64,000 nucleotides of DNA from Akkermansia muciniphila (GTDB lineage Bacteria; Verrucomicrobiota; Verrucomicrobiia; Verrucomicrobiales; Akkermansiaceae). This document shows positions 44,909 to 53,414 of the stretch, piece by piece. Location: the NCBI RefSeq assembly GCF_018709685.1, contig NZ_JABDHQ010000008.1, positions 62,001 to 126,000 of the forward strand, written 5' to 3'. The position numbers and the translations under genes are program-made. The notes beneath the pieces are model-generated. The model made no database searches. It saw nothing but the letters and a program-made list of their open reading frames with translations, and was not told the origin of the DNA. Positions within the stretch are counted from its first letter, which is position 1. Every line of letters begins with the position of its first letter.

Positions 44909-47143
44909 CTACCGAACCTTCACCCGGAGGGGATTCCCGATGCACTCGCGGACACGGCGCGCTTCCGCTTCCCAGTCCGCGGCGGATTTGACCGGGGAGG
45001 CCTTGTCCCAGACGGCCCCCATGTACCAGTCAAAAGCCTTTCCGTTCCCGATCTCCCGGGTCCAGTAGGTGCACCCCTCCGACTCCACTGCCCGGCCTTC
45101 CGGCAGCCACGGTACGATCACCGCGGTTCCAAAGCGCCCGTCATTCTTCCGGGGATTGCTCCACGCAGTAATCAGCCCTCCGTTCTTCCGTTCCGCCGCC
45201 ACCGTTTCATAATTGTTCCTGCCCTTTCCGGTATCCATTCCCACACCCGCCTTAACCGTTTCAGCTCCCTGAATGGACAGGGTGCTGCGGACTTTGGAAA
45301 AACGGCTTCCCGCATCCAGGGTCACTCTCCGCTTCTCCGCCACGCGCACGCCGCCGCCAATGTTCCACGGCGCATAAACCACCTCAAAGGCCGTCTGGAC
45401 CGGACCGTTGTACAGGGTGCGGGCGCTGGCCCAGTTACCGGACACATGCGGTTTCCCATCCCTGAACACGGCAATGCCTCCGCAGCCGCGGCCCGGTCCC
45501 ACGTTATACATGTCCAGGCCGCTGCCATGGTCCCGGTGGTAATCTCCCTTCTTGTAAAATTCATTGATGACGGGAACTCCCGCACGCTTGCTCCACACGT
45601 CCGTTCCGCTGGAAACCAGCCCTTCCCCCGCCGGGGCGGGTCTGGCAACGGCCGGGCCGTAAATCCGGTGCGCCGTCAGGTCGTTTTCCCACGCAAAATC
45701 ATCCAGGCGCTCCGGCACAGGACGGCTGAAACAGACGTCCGCGGGAGGGGCCGCCTTCAGGGAGGAACGGTTCAGAATCCAGAAATCGCGGGCTGTTCCG
45801 GGCCGGAAATTGCCCTGGAACAGGAGGGTATCCTTCCTGCCGTCTCCATCCGTATCCACCGCCTGGTGGGGGATCACCCGCCCGTGGCGCACGTCAAAGA
45901 CGCGCAGGGAAGACGCATTCCCGGAAGCTCCGGACGGCAACGGAACCGCCACGGTTTCACCTGGCCGGAACCTGTTCAGGGGATTCGTGACGGTCACGGT
46001 CTTTTTCTGCGGATGATCACGGCCAATGACGTACTTGCGCAGCTCGGTGCCGGCCATCAGGTAAGCGCCCGCGCCGTACACTTCCGTATCCTCCCCGGAA
46101 TAATGCCCCGGCTTGTCCGCAATAGGCTGCACCCAGCCCAGCGCGCCTTCCGCGTTGACGGAATCACAGGCGGCCTTCCAGGCCCTGCGGATGACGGGAA
46201 GGTATTCCTTCGCGTCCAGATACCCCTGGTTCACCCCCCACAGCATCCCGTACATGATAAACAGGGTGCCGCTCATCTCCTTCAGGGGCGGCTCTTCCGG
46301 GTCCAGCAGGCTGGCGTGCCAGGAACCGTCGGGCGACTGGCATTTTTTCAGGGACGCCGCCAGGCGCTTGAGCAGGTCCACGTAAAAGGGACGGGTAGGC
46401 CAGTCCGCGGGCATGTCTTGAAGAATAAGCGGCAGTCCGGCAATCACCCAGCCGTTGCCCCGGCTCCAGAACATCTTTTTCCCATTGCCCGCCGGAATGG
46501 TGAAGTAACGGGAATCCCGGAAAAACAGTCCTTCCTTCCGGTCAAAAAGATAGTCGCAGGTGAGCTTGTATTCCTTGTCCATGAATTCCAGATAACGGCG
46601 GTCCCCGGTATAGGCCGCCAGCTTCACGAATACCGGAGGGGACATGAACAGGGCGTCCGACCAGCTCCAGCGGTCCTGGCACCGGGGTGTCTGGAACTGG
46701 AGGGAGGCGGAGGAAGGCCGGTTCATTACCTTGTCCAGCACGGCGCGTATCTTTTCCGCCGCGGCGGGATTGCCGTCTTCCATCGCCATTTCCATCCAGG
46801 CATGCCCCACGGCGTGATCGTCCGCATGGTAATGCCGTTTCAGGGTTTTCCATTCCTGTTCCTCCCCCGCTTTCCTCAGCAGCGGCAATCCCGGCCCTTC
46901 CGGAACGGACAGGCCGTACTGAACCATGCCGGAATAAAAGGCGCCGTAGGTCCAATGCAGCGGCGAGCGCTTTTTGGGATGCTCCGCCTGCCATTCCGCC
47001 ACCAGTTGGAGATTGTCCCGGATGGTCTTTTCATTCCAGTCCGCAGAAGCGCCGGAAGCAGGATTCCCCGCAGAGAGAAGGGGAAGAACCAGCATCAGGA
47101 AGGATTTCCGCCATCCGTTTTTTGTAGAGAAAAAGAAACGCAT
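44909..47143 (-). CDS. Secreted GH105 unsaturated uronyl hydrolase-like enzyme with DUF4861
   Basis: A 744-residue exported enzyme. The signal peptide ends near AGNPASG (about 30). Residues about 40-400 are an (alpha/alpha)6 barrel of the GH105 type (YteR-like): HADDHAVGHAWMEM, WSWSDALFMSPPVF with the expected catalytic Asp163, MFWSRGNGWVIAGL and GGLGWVQPI-like LGWVQPIAD. Residues about 405-744 are a beta-rich DUF4861 domain (VTNPLNRFRPGETVAVPLP onward) that accompanies such hydrolases. GH105 removes unsaturated uronic acid from lyase products such as rhamnogalacturonan or ulvan. That is odd for a mucin specialist. No polysaccharide lyase is nearby. Confidence 0.88.
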   Translation of the reverse strand: MRFFFSTKNGWRKSFLMLVLPLLSAGNPASGASADWNEKTIRDNLQLVAEWQAEHPKKRSPLHWTYGAFYSGMVQYGLSVPEGPGLPLLRKAGEEQEWKTLKRHYHADDHAVGHAWMEMAMEDGNPAAAEKIRAVLDKVMNRPSSASLQFQTPRCQDRWSWSDALFMSPPVFVKLAAYTGDRRYLEFMDKEYKLTCDYLFDRKEGLFFRDSRYFTIPAGNGKKMFWSRGNGWVIAGLPLILQDMPADWPTRPFYVDLLKRLAASLKKCQSPDGSWHASLLDPEEPPLKEMSGTLFIMYGMLWGVNQGYLDAKEYLPVIRRAWKAACDSVNAEGALGWVQPIADKPGHYSGEDTEVYGAGAYLMAGTELRKYVIGRDHPQKKTVTVTNPLNRFRPGETVAVPLPSGASGNASSLRVFDVRHGRVIPHQAVDTDGDGRKDTLLFQGNFRPGTARDFWILNRSSLKAAPPADVCFSRPVPERLDDFAWENDLTAHRIYGPAVARPAPAGEGLVSSGTDVWSKRAGVPVINEFYKKGDYHRDHGSGLDMYNVGPGRGCGGIAVFRDGKPHVSGNWASARTLYNGPVQTAFEVVYAPWNIGGGVRVAEKRRVTLDAGSRFSKVRSTLSIQGAETVKAGVGMDTGKGRNNYETVAAERKNGGLITAWSNPRKNDGRFGTAVIVPWLPEGRAVESEGCTYWTREIGNGKAFDWYMGAVWDKASPVKSAADWEAEARRVRECIGNPLRVKVR

Positions 47144-47371
47144 TTTATTGATACGGAAAAAGCCGTACGGAAATTTCTCCGCAAGGGATGATTCTTCTTT
47201 TCATTCTATCCGCTTTCCTCCGGACCGGGAAAGGAGACAAGGGCACATATGGTGCCATGACGGAAAGGAATGCCGCGTTATCAATCATTCCGCACCCGGC
47301 ATATACAACATGATGTATACTAACAAATATTTAATACATCATTTATACATTTTCCTTGCGCGAAGTTCCTT
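47144..47371 (+). promoter_or_regulatory. Control region upstream of the nrd operon with long inverted repeat
   Basis: A+T-rich stretch between the divergent GH105 gene and the riboswitch. It contains 9-bp arms ATGATGTAT (47310-47318) and ATACATCAT (47334-47342), a 15-base centre that includes TATACT and TATTTAAT elements suitable as -10 boxes. It may be a regulator site for the nrd operon (for example for an NrdR- or FNR-like protein), but it does not match a consensus I know. No good -35 was found, which suggests an activator. Confidence 0.5.
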
Positions 47372-47545
47372 TCTGTGGTTCATTGCGTTTCAGCGCAGGT
47401 AACGGAAGACGGTGAAAATCCGTCGCGGACGCGCCGCTGTAACCGGTAGACGATGGACCGGACACTGACTGCCCAGGCAGCCGGGAAGTCCCCATCACAT
47501 GTCGCACCGGAAGCCAGAAGACGACCTGATGCCCCCGTATCCCAT
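47372..47545 (+). ncRNA. Cobalamin (adenosylcobalamin) riboswitch upstream of nrdD
   Basis: The conserved core is visible: GGTGAAAATCC (47411-47421), GCGG.CGCGCCGCTGTAA (47425-47442), a GCCCAGGCAGCCGGGAAG region (47471-47487) and the B12 box AGCCAGAAGACGACCTG (47512-47528), slightly longer than the usual AGCCAGGAGACCTG. It is on the coding strand of nrdD, 150 bases before its ATG, leaving room for an expression platform. Binding of adenosylcobalamin is expected to reduce expression of the B12-independent class III reductase, the classic logic when a B12-dependent class II reductase is also present (not seen here). Confidence 0.88.
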
Positions 47546-47695
47546 CCCGCGGACAGGATGAACATACGCACAGGTCCTCATCGTGCCCCTTGTTAAAAAT
47601 GCACGCATGCGGCGGCCCCTGCCTATGATTTTTCCAGGCTTTTGCCCAGGCTCGCGGATGAACGGTCATCATCCCTTCCAAGCGAGACATCCACC

Positions 47696-49792
47696 ATGGC
47701 AACAAGCATCATCAAACGTTCCGGAAAAAAGGAACAATACCAGGGCTATAAAATCGAGGAGGCCATCAAAAACGCCTTCCACAGCTCCGGAACCGCCTAC
47801 AACCGTTCCATTTATGAAGAAGTGGAGGCCAAGCTGACCCACCAGGACAGCGCGCACGTGGAAGAAATCCAGGACATGATTGAACGCGCCCTGTTCCGGT
47901 GCGGATACTTTGACACGGCCAAGACCTTCATCACCTACCGCTTCCTGCACAAAATGCAGCGCGAACAGCTCGGCGGCCTTTATTCCGGCAACACGTACGT
48001 GGACTGCAAGCAGACGGTAGAGGAATACATCGGCCAGAGCGACTGGCGCATCGCCGCCAACTCCAACACCACGTACTCCAACGCCGGTCTCATCAACAAC
48101 ACGGCGGGCAAGGTGATCGCCAACTACTGGCTGGACCAGGTTTACTCCGCCCGGGAAGGCGCCGCCCACCGTGAAGGGGACTACCACATCCATGACCTGG
48201 ACTGCCTGACCGGGTACTGCGCCGGGTGGAGCCTCCGCAACCTGCTCAACGAGGGATTCAATGGCGTGCGCAGCCGCGTGAACAGCCGCCCCCCGCGCCA
48301 CTTCCGGGAAGCCCTGGGCCAGATGGCCAACTTCCTGGGCATTCTGCAAAGCGAGTGGGCGGGCGCGCAGGCGTTCAGCTCCTTTGATACCTTCCTGGCG
48401 CCCTACGCCTTCAAGGACCGGGCGGACTTCACGCGCATCAAGAAGGACATCCGCAGCTTCGTCTACAACCTGAACGTGCCCTCACGCTGGGGGCAGTCCC
48501 CCTTCACCAACGTCACGATTGACTGGACCGTGCCGCGCGACCTGCGGGACCAGGCCCCCTTCAGCGGCGGGGAGCACCTTTTTGAAGGGATGGAGGACCC
48601 GGGCCTTCTGGCCCTGGCGCGGGAACGCGGCGCGGACAAGCTGACGGAACTGACCTACAAGCACTTCCAGAAGGAAATGAACCTGATCAACAAGGCCTTT
48701 TATGAAGTGCTCACGGAAGGGGACAGCACGGGACAGCCCTTCACCTTCCCCATCCCCACCGTCAACATCACGGAAGACTTTGACTGGGAGGGGGAAAACG
48801 TGCCCCTCCTGTTTGAAAACGCCGCCAAGATCGGCTCCTCCTACTTCCAGAACTTCATCGGCAGCCAGTACACCGTGAATGAAGACGGGGAACGCGTGCC
48901 GGACGAACGGGCCTACAAGCCGGACGCCGTGCGCTCCATGTGCTGCCGCCTGCAGCTGGACCTGCGGGAGCTTCTCAAGCGCGGCGGCGGCCTCTTCGGC
49001 TCCGCGGAAATGACCGGTTCCATAGGCGTGGTGACCATCAACCTGGCCCGGCTGGGCTACCTCTTCAAGCAGAACCGGGAAGCCCTGTTCGCCCGGCTGG
49101 GCGAACTGCTGGACCTAGCCAAATCCTGCCTGGAAAAGAAAAGGGCCTTCGTGCAGGAGATGTACGACCGCGGCCTGTACCCCTACACCAAACGCTACCT
49201 GCCCACCTTCCGCAACCACTTCTCCACCATCGGGGTCAACGGCATGAACGAGCTGCTGCGCAACTTCTCCAACGACACGATGGACATCACCTCCGAAGAA
49301 GGCAGGGCCTTTGCGGAGGAAATCCTGGAATTCATCCGCCTGCGCATGCAGGAGTACCAGGAGGAAACGGGCAACCTGTATAACCTGGAAGCCACGCCCG
49401 CGGAAGGCACCACGCACCGCTTCGCCCGCGAAGACCAGAAACGCTATCCGGACATCCTCCAGGCGGGACCCGTGGGGCAGCGCTACTACACGAACAGCTC
49501 CCAGCTTCCCGTGGACCATACGAGCGACCTGTTCCGGGCGCTCCAGCTCCAGGACGAACTCCAGTGCTGCTATACGGGGGGAACCGTCTTCCACATGTAC
49601 ATGAATGAAGCCATCAGCTCCCCGGAAGCCTGCCGGGACATCGTCCGCAAGGTGCTGACTCGCTTCCGCATGCCGTACCTGACCGTCACTCCGCTCTTCT
49701 CCGTCTGCGAGAAGCACGGCTACCTGCGCGGGGAACACCAGTACTGCCCCTTCTGCGATGAGGAGCTGCTCCACCTCCACAGGCATGAATAA
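47696..49792 (+). CDS. nrdD: Anaerobic ribonucleoside-triphosphate reductase, catalytic subunit lacking the glycyl-radical loop
   Basis: A 698-residue class III ribonucleotide reductase from ATG 47696 (MATSIIKRSGKKEQ). An N-terminal ATP cone (about 4-90) is followed by the reductase barrel, with cysteines in TGYCAGWS and RSMCCRLQLDL at the positions expected for catalysis. The C terminus has the zinc-site residues Cys671, His674, Cys684 and Cys687 (CPFC). Then, instead of the usual RVxGY glycyl-radical loop, the protein stops at 698. The missing loop is encoded in the next ORF in another frame. Zinc here uses three Cys and probably His674. Reduces NTPs to dNTPs without oxygen; operon is under a B12 riboswitch. 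Confidence 0.95.
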   Translation: MATSIIKRSGKKEQYQGYKIEEAIKNAFHSSGTAYNRSIYEEVEAKLTHQDSAHVEEIQDMIERALFRCGYFDTAKTFITYRFLHKMQREQLGGLYSGNTYVDCKQTVEEYIGQSDWRIAANSNTTYSNAGLINNTAGKVIANYWLDQVYSAREGAAHREGDYHIHDLDCLTGYCAGWSLRNLLNEGFNGVRSRVNSRPPRHFREALGQMANFLGILQSEWAGAQAFSSFDTFLAPYAFKDRADFTRIKKDIRSFVYNLNVPSRWGQSPFTNVTIDWTVPRDLRDQAPFSGGEHLFEGMEDPGLLALARERGADKLTELTYKHFQKEMNLINKAFYEVLTEGDSTGQPFTFPIPTVNITEDFDWEGENVPLLFENAAKIGSSYFQNFIGSQYTVNEDGERVPDERAYKPDAVRSMCCRLQLDLRELLKRGGGLFGSAEMTGSIGVVTINLARLGYLFKQNREALFARLGELLDLAKSCLEKKRAFVQEMYDRGLYPYTKRYLPTFRNHFSTIGVNGMNELLRNFSNDTMDITSEEGRAFAEEILEFIRLRMQEYQEETGNLYNLEATPAEGTTHRFAREDQKRYPDILQAGPVGQRYYTNSSQLPVDHTSDLFRALQLQDELQCCYTGGTVFHMYMNEAISSPEACRDIVRKVLTRFRMPYLTVTPLFSVCEKHGYLRGEHQYCPFCDEELLHLHRHE

Positions 49793-49841
49793 CCCTTTTC
49801 AACCGACCGCCTCGTTTCAAAACCCAACCATCAATACGACA

Positions 49842-50036
49842 ATGACCAAGCAGGAAATATTAAGCAAATACGCACAGGACCGGACCCGCTGCACCGTTTA
49901 CACGCGCGTCATGGGCTATCACCGCCCTGTGGAAACCTTCAACGCGGGCAAACAGGGCGAGTTCCATGACCGCGTCCACTTTGTGGAACCGGGCCGTCCC
50001 TGCCCCTGCTCCGCCCGGACGGAACAGCCGCGGTAA
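49842..50036 (+). CDS. Separate glycyl-radical domain of NrdD
   Basis: A 64-residue ORF from ATG 49842, 49 bases after the nrdD stop and in a different frame. It is almost entirely the NrdD C-terminal loop: VYTRVMGYHRPVETFNAGKQ with Gly25 in RVMGY, the residue that carries the radical in NrdD, then EF..RVHF as in intact enzymes. The start has no ribosome binding site. Together with the truncated main NrdD, it suggests a two-piece enzyme, like the PFL spare-part protein YfiD/GrcA. NrdG, the activase that makes the radical, follows immediately, which supports function. A C-terminal CPC is seen near the end. Confidence 0.85.
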   Translation: MTKQEILSKYAQDRTRCTVYTRVMGYHRPVETFNAGKQGEFHDRVHFVEPGRPCPCSARTEQPR

Positions 50037-50062
50037 TTTTCCCAATAACATATGCGAAGTCA

Positions 50063-50779
50063 ATGGGAACGGGCCGGGGCATAGCGGACATCACGCCGCT
50101 CACCTTGCTGGATTTTCCGGACAAGGTGGCCTGCATCTTCTGGCTGAGAGGCTGTAACTTGTTTTGTCAGTACTGTTACAACGTCTCCCTGGTCAGAGGA
50201 ACGGGCTCTCCTGCCGGAGACCGGACGGACTACCTTGATTTCCTGAGAGATCGGGTGGGATTTCTGGACGGGGTAGTCCTGTCCGGCGGCGAATGCACGC
50301 TGTGTCCCGACCTTATCCCCATCTGCCGCGAGATACGGCGGCTAGGCTTCGCGATTAAAATAGACACCAACGGCACCAGGCCCGCCGTGGTGAAAACGCT
50401 GGTGGAAGAGGGGCTTTGCGACTACATTGCCTTGGACTACAAGGCGCCCCCGGAACAATACGGCGCCGTCACCGGAAGGCCGGACCTGTTCCCCTCCTTT
50501 TCTGAAACGCTGGACTACCTGATCGCCTCTGAAACCGCTTTTGAAGTCAGAACCACCGTCCATCCCGATTTATTGACGGAAGATCACGTCAACAACATCA
50601 TACGCGACTTGACAAAGCGCGGGTATGGGGGCAACTACTTCGTGCAAAATTTCTACCTGACCCAACAAACACTCAACTCTCTTCCCGCGCCAAGCCGGTT
50701 GTTTGACCGGACCCGGCTGGAGGCCGCCTCCATCCCCGTCCGTTTCCGCAACTTTGAGTTCGCCCCGGGAGAAGACTGA
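50063..50779 (+). CDS. nrdG: Anaerobic ribonucleotide reductase-activating protein (radical SAM)
   Basis: A 238-residue radical SAM enzyme. Cys31, Cys35 and Cys38 in GCNLFCQYC bind the [4Fe-4S] cluster; a VLSGGECTL motif binds SAM; IKIDTNGTRP follows. It cleaves SAM to a 5'-deoxyadenosyl radical that oxidises the glycine of NrdD, here the glycine in the preceding small ORF. The length is longer than E. coli NrdG (154) and resembles the long PFL-activase-like type. Start at ATG 50063, 26 bases after the small ORF; no clear Shine-Dalgarno. Confidence 0.92.
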   Translation: MGTGRGIADITPLTLLDFPDKVACIFWLRGCNLFCQYCYNVSLVRGTGSPAGDRTDYLDFLRDRVGFLDGVVLSGGECTLCPDLIPICREIRRLGFAIKIDTNGTRPAVVKTLVEEGLCDYIALDYKAPPEQYGAVTGRPDLFPSFSETLDYLIASETAFEVRTTVHPDLLTEDHVNNIIRDLTKRGYGGNYFVQNFYLTQQTLNSLPAPSRLFDRTRLEAASIPVRFRNFEFAPGED

Positions 50780-50790
50780 CCCAGCCGACC

Positions 50791-52404
50791 ATGTTCGACA
50801 TCCTGCTCAATCACAACACCCTGGTTCTCTTCGGAATCATCTTCTTCGGCATCGCCCTTGGCAGCATTAAAATATACGGCCTGAACCTCGGCCTCTCCGG
50901 CGTGCTCTTCGTCGCCCTGGCCGCGGGGCACTACCGCCTGGCCATCCCCAACGGCGTAGGGCAGCTCGGCCTGGCGCTTTTCGTTTACTGCGTGGGCCTG
51001 AGCGCGGGCAACCGCTTCTTCTCCGCCATCGCCAAGCAGGGCAGCAAGCTGGCAGTCATGTCCGTGGTCATTGTAGGCGTCTCCGCCCTCTTCACCTGCC
51101 TGTTCGGCATCTGGTTCGAGGTGCCCGCGGGAATCTCTTCCGGCATCTTCGCCGGAGCGTGCACCAGCACCCCGGCGCTGGCGGCGGCCACGGAAAGCCT
51201 GCCGGGAGCCTCCGGCAGCGGCGTCAGCATCGGCTACGGCATCGCCTACCCGTTCGGCGTGGTGGGCGTAGTCCTGTTCGTCCAGCTTCTGCCACGCCTG
51301 CTGCACTTTGACCTGAACAAGGAAGCCAAGGCCATGCACTCCAAGCAGGAGGCCAGCATCATCTCCCGCCTGGTCCGCGTCACGCAGCCCAACCTGATCG
51401 GCCAGAACATTGCGGACTGCAAACTGCTGGACGGCCTGCACTGCATGGTTACTCGCGTGGTGCGCAACGACAGGCTGATGCCCCTGACGCCGGAAGACAC
51501 GTTCCGGGAAGGAACGGAAGTCCTCATTGTGGGCAACAGTGATACGATGCCGCATGACGTCGCCTTCCTGGGGGAAGTATGTGACAACCCCTACCCCATG
51601 GACTCCCAGAAGGAGCGCCGCAAGCTGATCCTGACCAACAAGAACTATGCCGGGCGCAAGCTCCGCGACCTGAAAACCTTGCGTACGGACGGCGTGATCA
51701 TCTCCCGCATCTCCCGCCTGGGCTTCACCTTCGTCCCCACCGGGGACACCACGCTGGAGCGCAATGACGTGCTGACCGTGGTGGGTTCTCCGGAAAACCT
51801 CACCAAGTACGGGGACAAAATAGGCCACCGCAGCCAGGACATGAACCAGACGGACCTTCTTTCCCTCGGGTTCGGCCTCTCGCTCGGCATCATTCTGGGA
51901 CTGGTCAACTTCAGCCTGGGCAACGGCCTGGGCATCTCCCTGGGGATTGCGGGCGGCCCCCTGATCGTCGCCCTGCTGCTCGGCCACTTCGGCCGCCTGG
52001 GTCCCATCGTGGGCTACATCCCGCGGCCCACCCGCCTTCTTTTACAGGACCTGGGCCTGGTCTTCTTCCTGGCGGACGCCGGCATCAAGGGCGGCGCAGA
52101 CCTAGTCACCACCGTAGCCACGCACGGCGCGGCCGTGTTCATCATGGGCGTCATCGTCACCTGCTCCGGCATGTTCGCCGGTTACTTCGTGGGCATGAAG
52201 GTCTTCAAGATGAACATCCTGGAATGCCTGGGCGGCATCTGCGGCGGCATGACCTCCACCCCGGCCCTGGGCGCCATCGCCAGCAAGACGGACTCCCAGG
52301 CTCCCGTGGTCAGCTATGCCACCGCCTACCCCGTGGCCCTCATCCTGATGACCATCATTGCGAAGGTCATCATCCAGACCATTGGCGGCGTGGTGGGTAT
52401 TTAA
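50791..52404 (+). CDS. AspT/YidE/YbjL-family transporter with TrkA-C domains
   Basis: A 537-residue integral membrane protein. Residues about 1-175 and 350-537 are membrane repeats (about 5 helices each); the Gly-rich AGACTSTPALAAATESLPG and GGICGGMTSTPALGAI motifs mark the AAE antiporter family. Two soluble TrkA-C (RCK-C) domains lie between (about 185-345: VTRVVRNDRLMPLTPEDTFREGTEVLIVG and VISRISRLGFTFVPTGDTTLERNDVLTVVG). AspT exchanges aspartate for alanine; YidE/YbjL homologues move dicarboxylates or are uncharacterised. It starts 11 bases after nrdG and may be an operon member. Ends with the terminator at 52461. Confidence 0.92.
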   Translation: MFDILLNHNTLVLFGIIFFGIALGSIKIYGLNLGLSGVLFVALAAGHYRLAIPNGVGQLGLALFVYCVGLSAGNRFFSAIAKQGSKLAVMSVVIVGVSALFTCLFGIWFEVPAGISSGIFAGACTSTPALAAATESLPGASGSGVSIGYGIAYPFGVVGVVLFVQLLPRLLHFDLNKEAKAMHSKQEASIISRLVRVTQPNLIGQNIADCKLLDGLHCMVTRVVRNDRLMPLTPEDTFREGTEVLIVGNSDTMPHDVAFLGEVCDNPYPMDSQKERRKLILTNKNYAGRKLRDLKTLRTDGVIISRISRLGFTFVPTGDTTLERNDVLTVVGSPENLTKYGDKIGHRSQDMNQTDLLSLGFGLSLGIILGLVNFSLGNGLGISLGIAGGPLIVALLLGHFGRLGPIVGYIPRPTRLLLQDLGLVFFLADAGIKGGADLVTTVATHGAAVFIMGVIVTCSGMFAGYFVGMKVFKMNILECLGGICGGMTSTPALGAIASKTDSQAPVVSYATAYPVALILMTIIAKVIIQTIGGVVGI

Positions 52405-52460
52405 CAAGGGCGGAAACAATCCGGCCCAAAAAACAATCTCCTCTACTTTACCACCTCACC

Positions 52461-52499
52461 AAGGGGTTCCATTCTTTTCCCGAATGGAACCCCTTTTTC
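52461..52499 (+). terminator. Intrinsic terminator of the AspT-type transporter gene
   Basis: AAGGGGTTCCATTC (52461-52474) pairs perfectly with GAATGGAACCCCTT (52482-52495) around a 7-base loop, followed by TTTTT. Strong site marking the end of the nrd-transporter transcript. Confidence 0.92.
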
Positions 52500-52648
52500 A
52501 TAAATCCTCCGGAGAGGGTAGAAACGAAATAATCCCAGGTCCGGTTCCAGCAGTCCAATCCCTCTCAAAATCAATTGTCTCACCATTATTATGGTATATA
52601 AGTAAAACATACGATTATTTTTTCATACTCAAAAAATACATCTTTTTA

Positions 52649-52676
52649 TTGACATTATATCAATTTTCTCTAGCGT
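52649..52676 (+). promoter_or_regulatory. Candidate promoter of the orphan secreted proteins
   Basis: TTGACA (52649-52654), a 16-base spacer and TAGCGT (52671-52676; TAnnnT form) precede the ATG at 52711 by about 35 bases. The surrounding 52500-52700 stretch is markedly A+T-rich and otherwise without genes. Confidence 0.45.
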
Positions 52677-52710
52677 AATATTTACCCTTTTAACCTACCC
52701 TAAGCACTCT

Positions 52711-53406
52711 ATGAAGAATATCCTCTGGATTTTCCTCTTCAGCATACTCATGCTGCCAGAGAGCCCTGCCGCGCTGGCTTCATCTGAATCAGACATACAG
52801 ACACTACTTTCTGAGGGACGCTCCTCCTTCATTACCGGTAAAGCCCGGGAAGTCATGCGCAGTCGGCTTGACTCCGGCCCGCTTACTATCGAAAAAATAC
52901 GAGAACTGATTCATTCTCCACAAGTAGCGTCACTGTGCTACCTGCACCAATTTTTCAATACTGCCGAAGATGGCAAGCCGTTCACTCAGGAGGAACTCAA
53001 GGATCAGGTCTTCAGGAAATGGCTTTCCAGCCATCCGGAAGTATTTAAAATGCTCGCCCAATCCGGTCCTGCCAGCAAAAATACCCTTTCCGTTTTTTAC
53101 CGAATCTGGAATACCAGCGATCAAAAGCTCAATTCTGTTGAACTCAGCATGGCGCTTGGAGCCGCCCTTGTTGCGAACACCTTCTCTCCCGAGGAATGCA
53201 TCGCCAAATTTAATTTCTCCCGGGATTCCCATCACCACGCCAGATGCTATCCACAGGCAGACACCTTGCAACCCTGGGAATGGGCCATTATATTCCGGGG
53301 TAAAGACAGCCTTGAAGACCTCGCATGGGCACAGCAATTCATTGAGGGGAAAAAAATCAAACCGGAGAAAGCCGGAAGCAGATTGCAAAAACCATCAATA
53401 ACCTGA
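52711..53406 (+). CDS. Exported protein of unknown function, A+T-rich island
   Basis: A 231-residue protein with signal peptide (MKNILWIFLFSILMLPESPAALA, about 23). It is rich in helices, with polar residues typical of a periplasmic soluble protein. The segment about 145-215 (ELSMALGAALVANTFSPEECIAKFNF...LQPWEWAIIF.GKDSLEDLAWAQQFI) reminds me of the N-terminal module in verrucomicrobial transglutaminase-like proteins, but the transglutaminase domain itself is absent, so this could be a truncated relative. Codon use is A+T-richer than neighbours, suggesting recent acquisition. Function unknown; followed after 8 bases by a second secreted ORF. Confidence 0.65.
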   Translation: MKNILWIFLFSILMLPESPAALASSESDIQTLLSEGRSSFITGKAREVMRSRLDSGPLTIEKIRELIHSPQVASLCYLHQFFNTAEDGKPFTQEELKDQVFRKWLSSHPEVFKMLAQSGPASKNTLSVFYRIWNTSDQKLNSVELSMALGAALVANTFSPEECIAKFNFSRDSHHHARCYPQADTLQPWEWAIIFRGKDSLEDLAWAQQFIEGKKIKPEKAGSRLQKPSIT

Positions 53407-53414
53407 ACAGAATC

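Noticed and set aside
47144-47371. Possible small RNA or gene between GH105 and the riboswitch
   Set aside because: No conserved RNA structure was recognised and no ORF with a plausible start was found; listed only as a control region.
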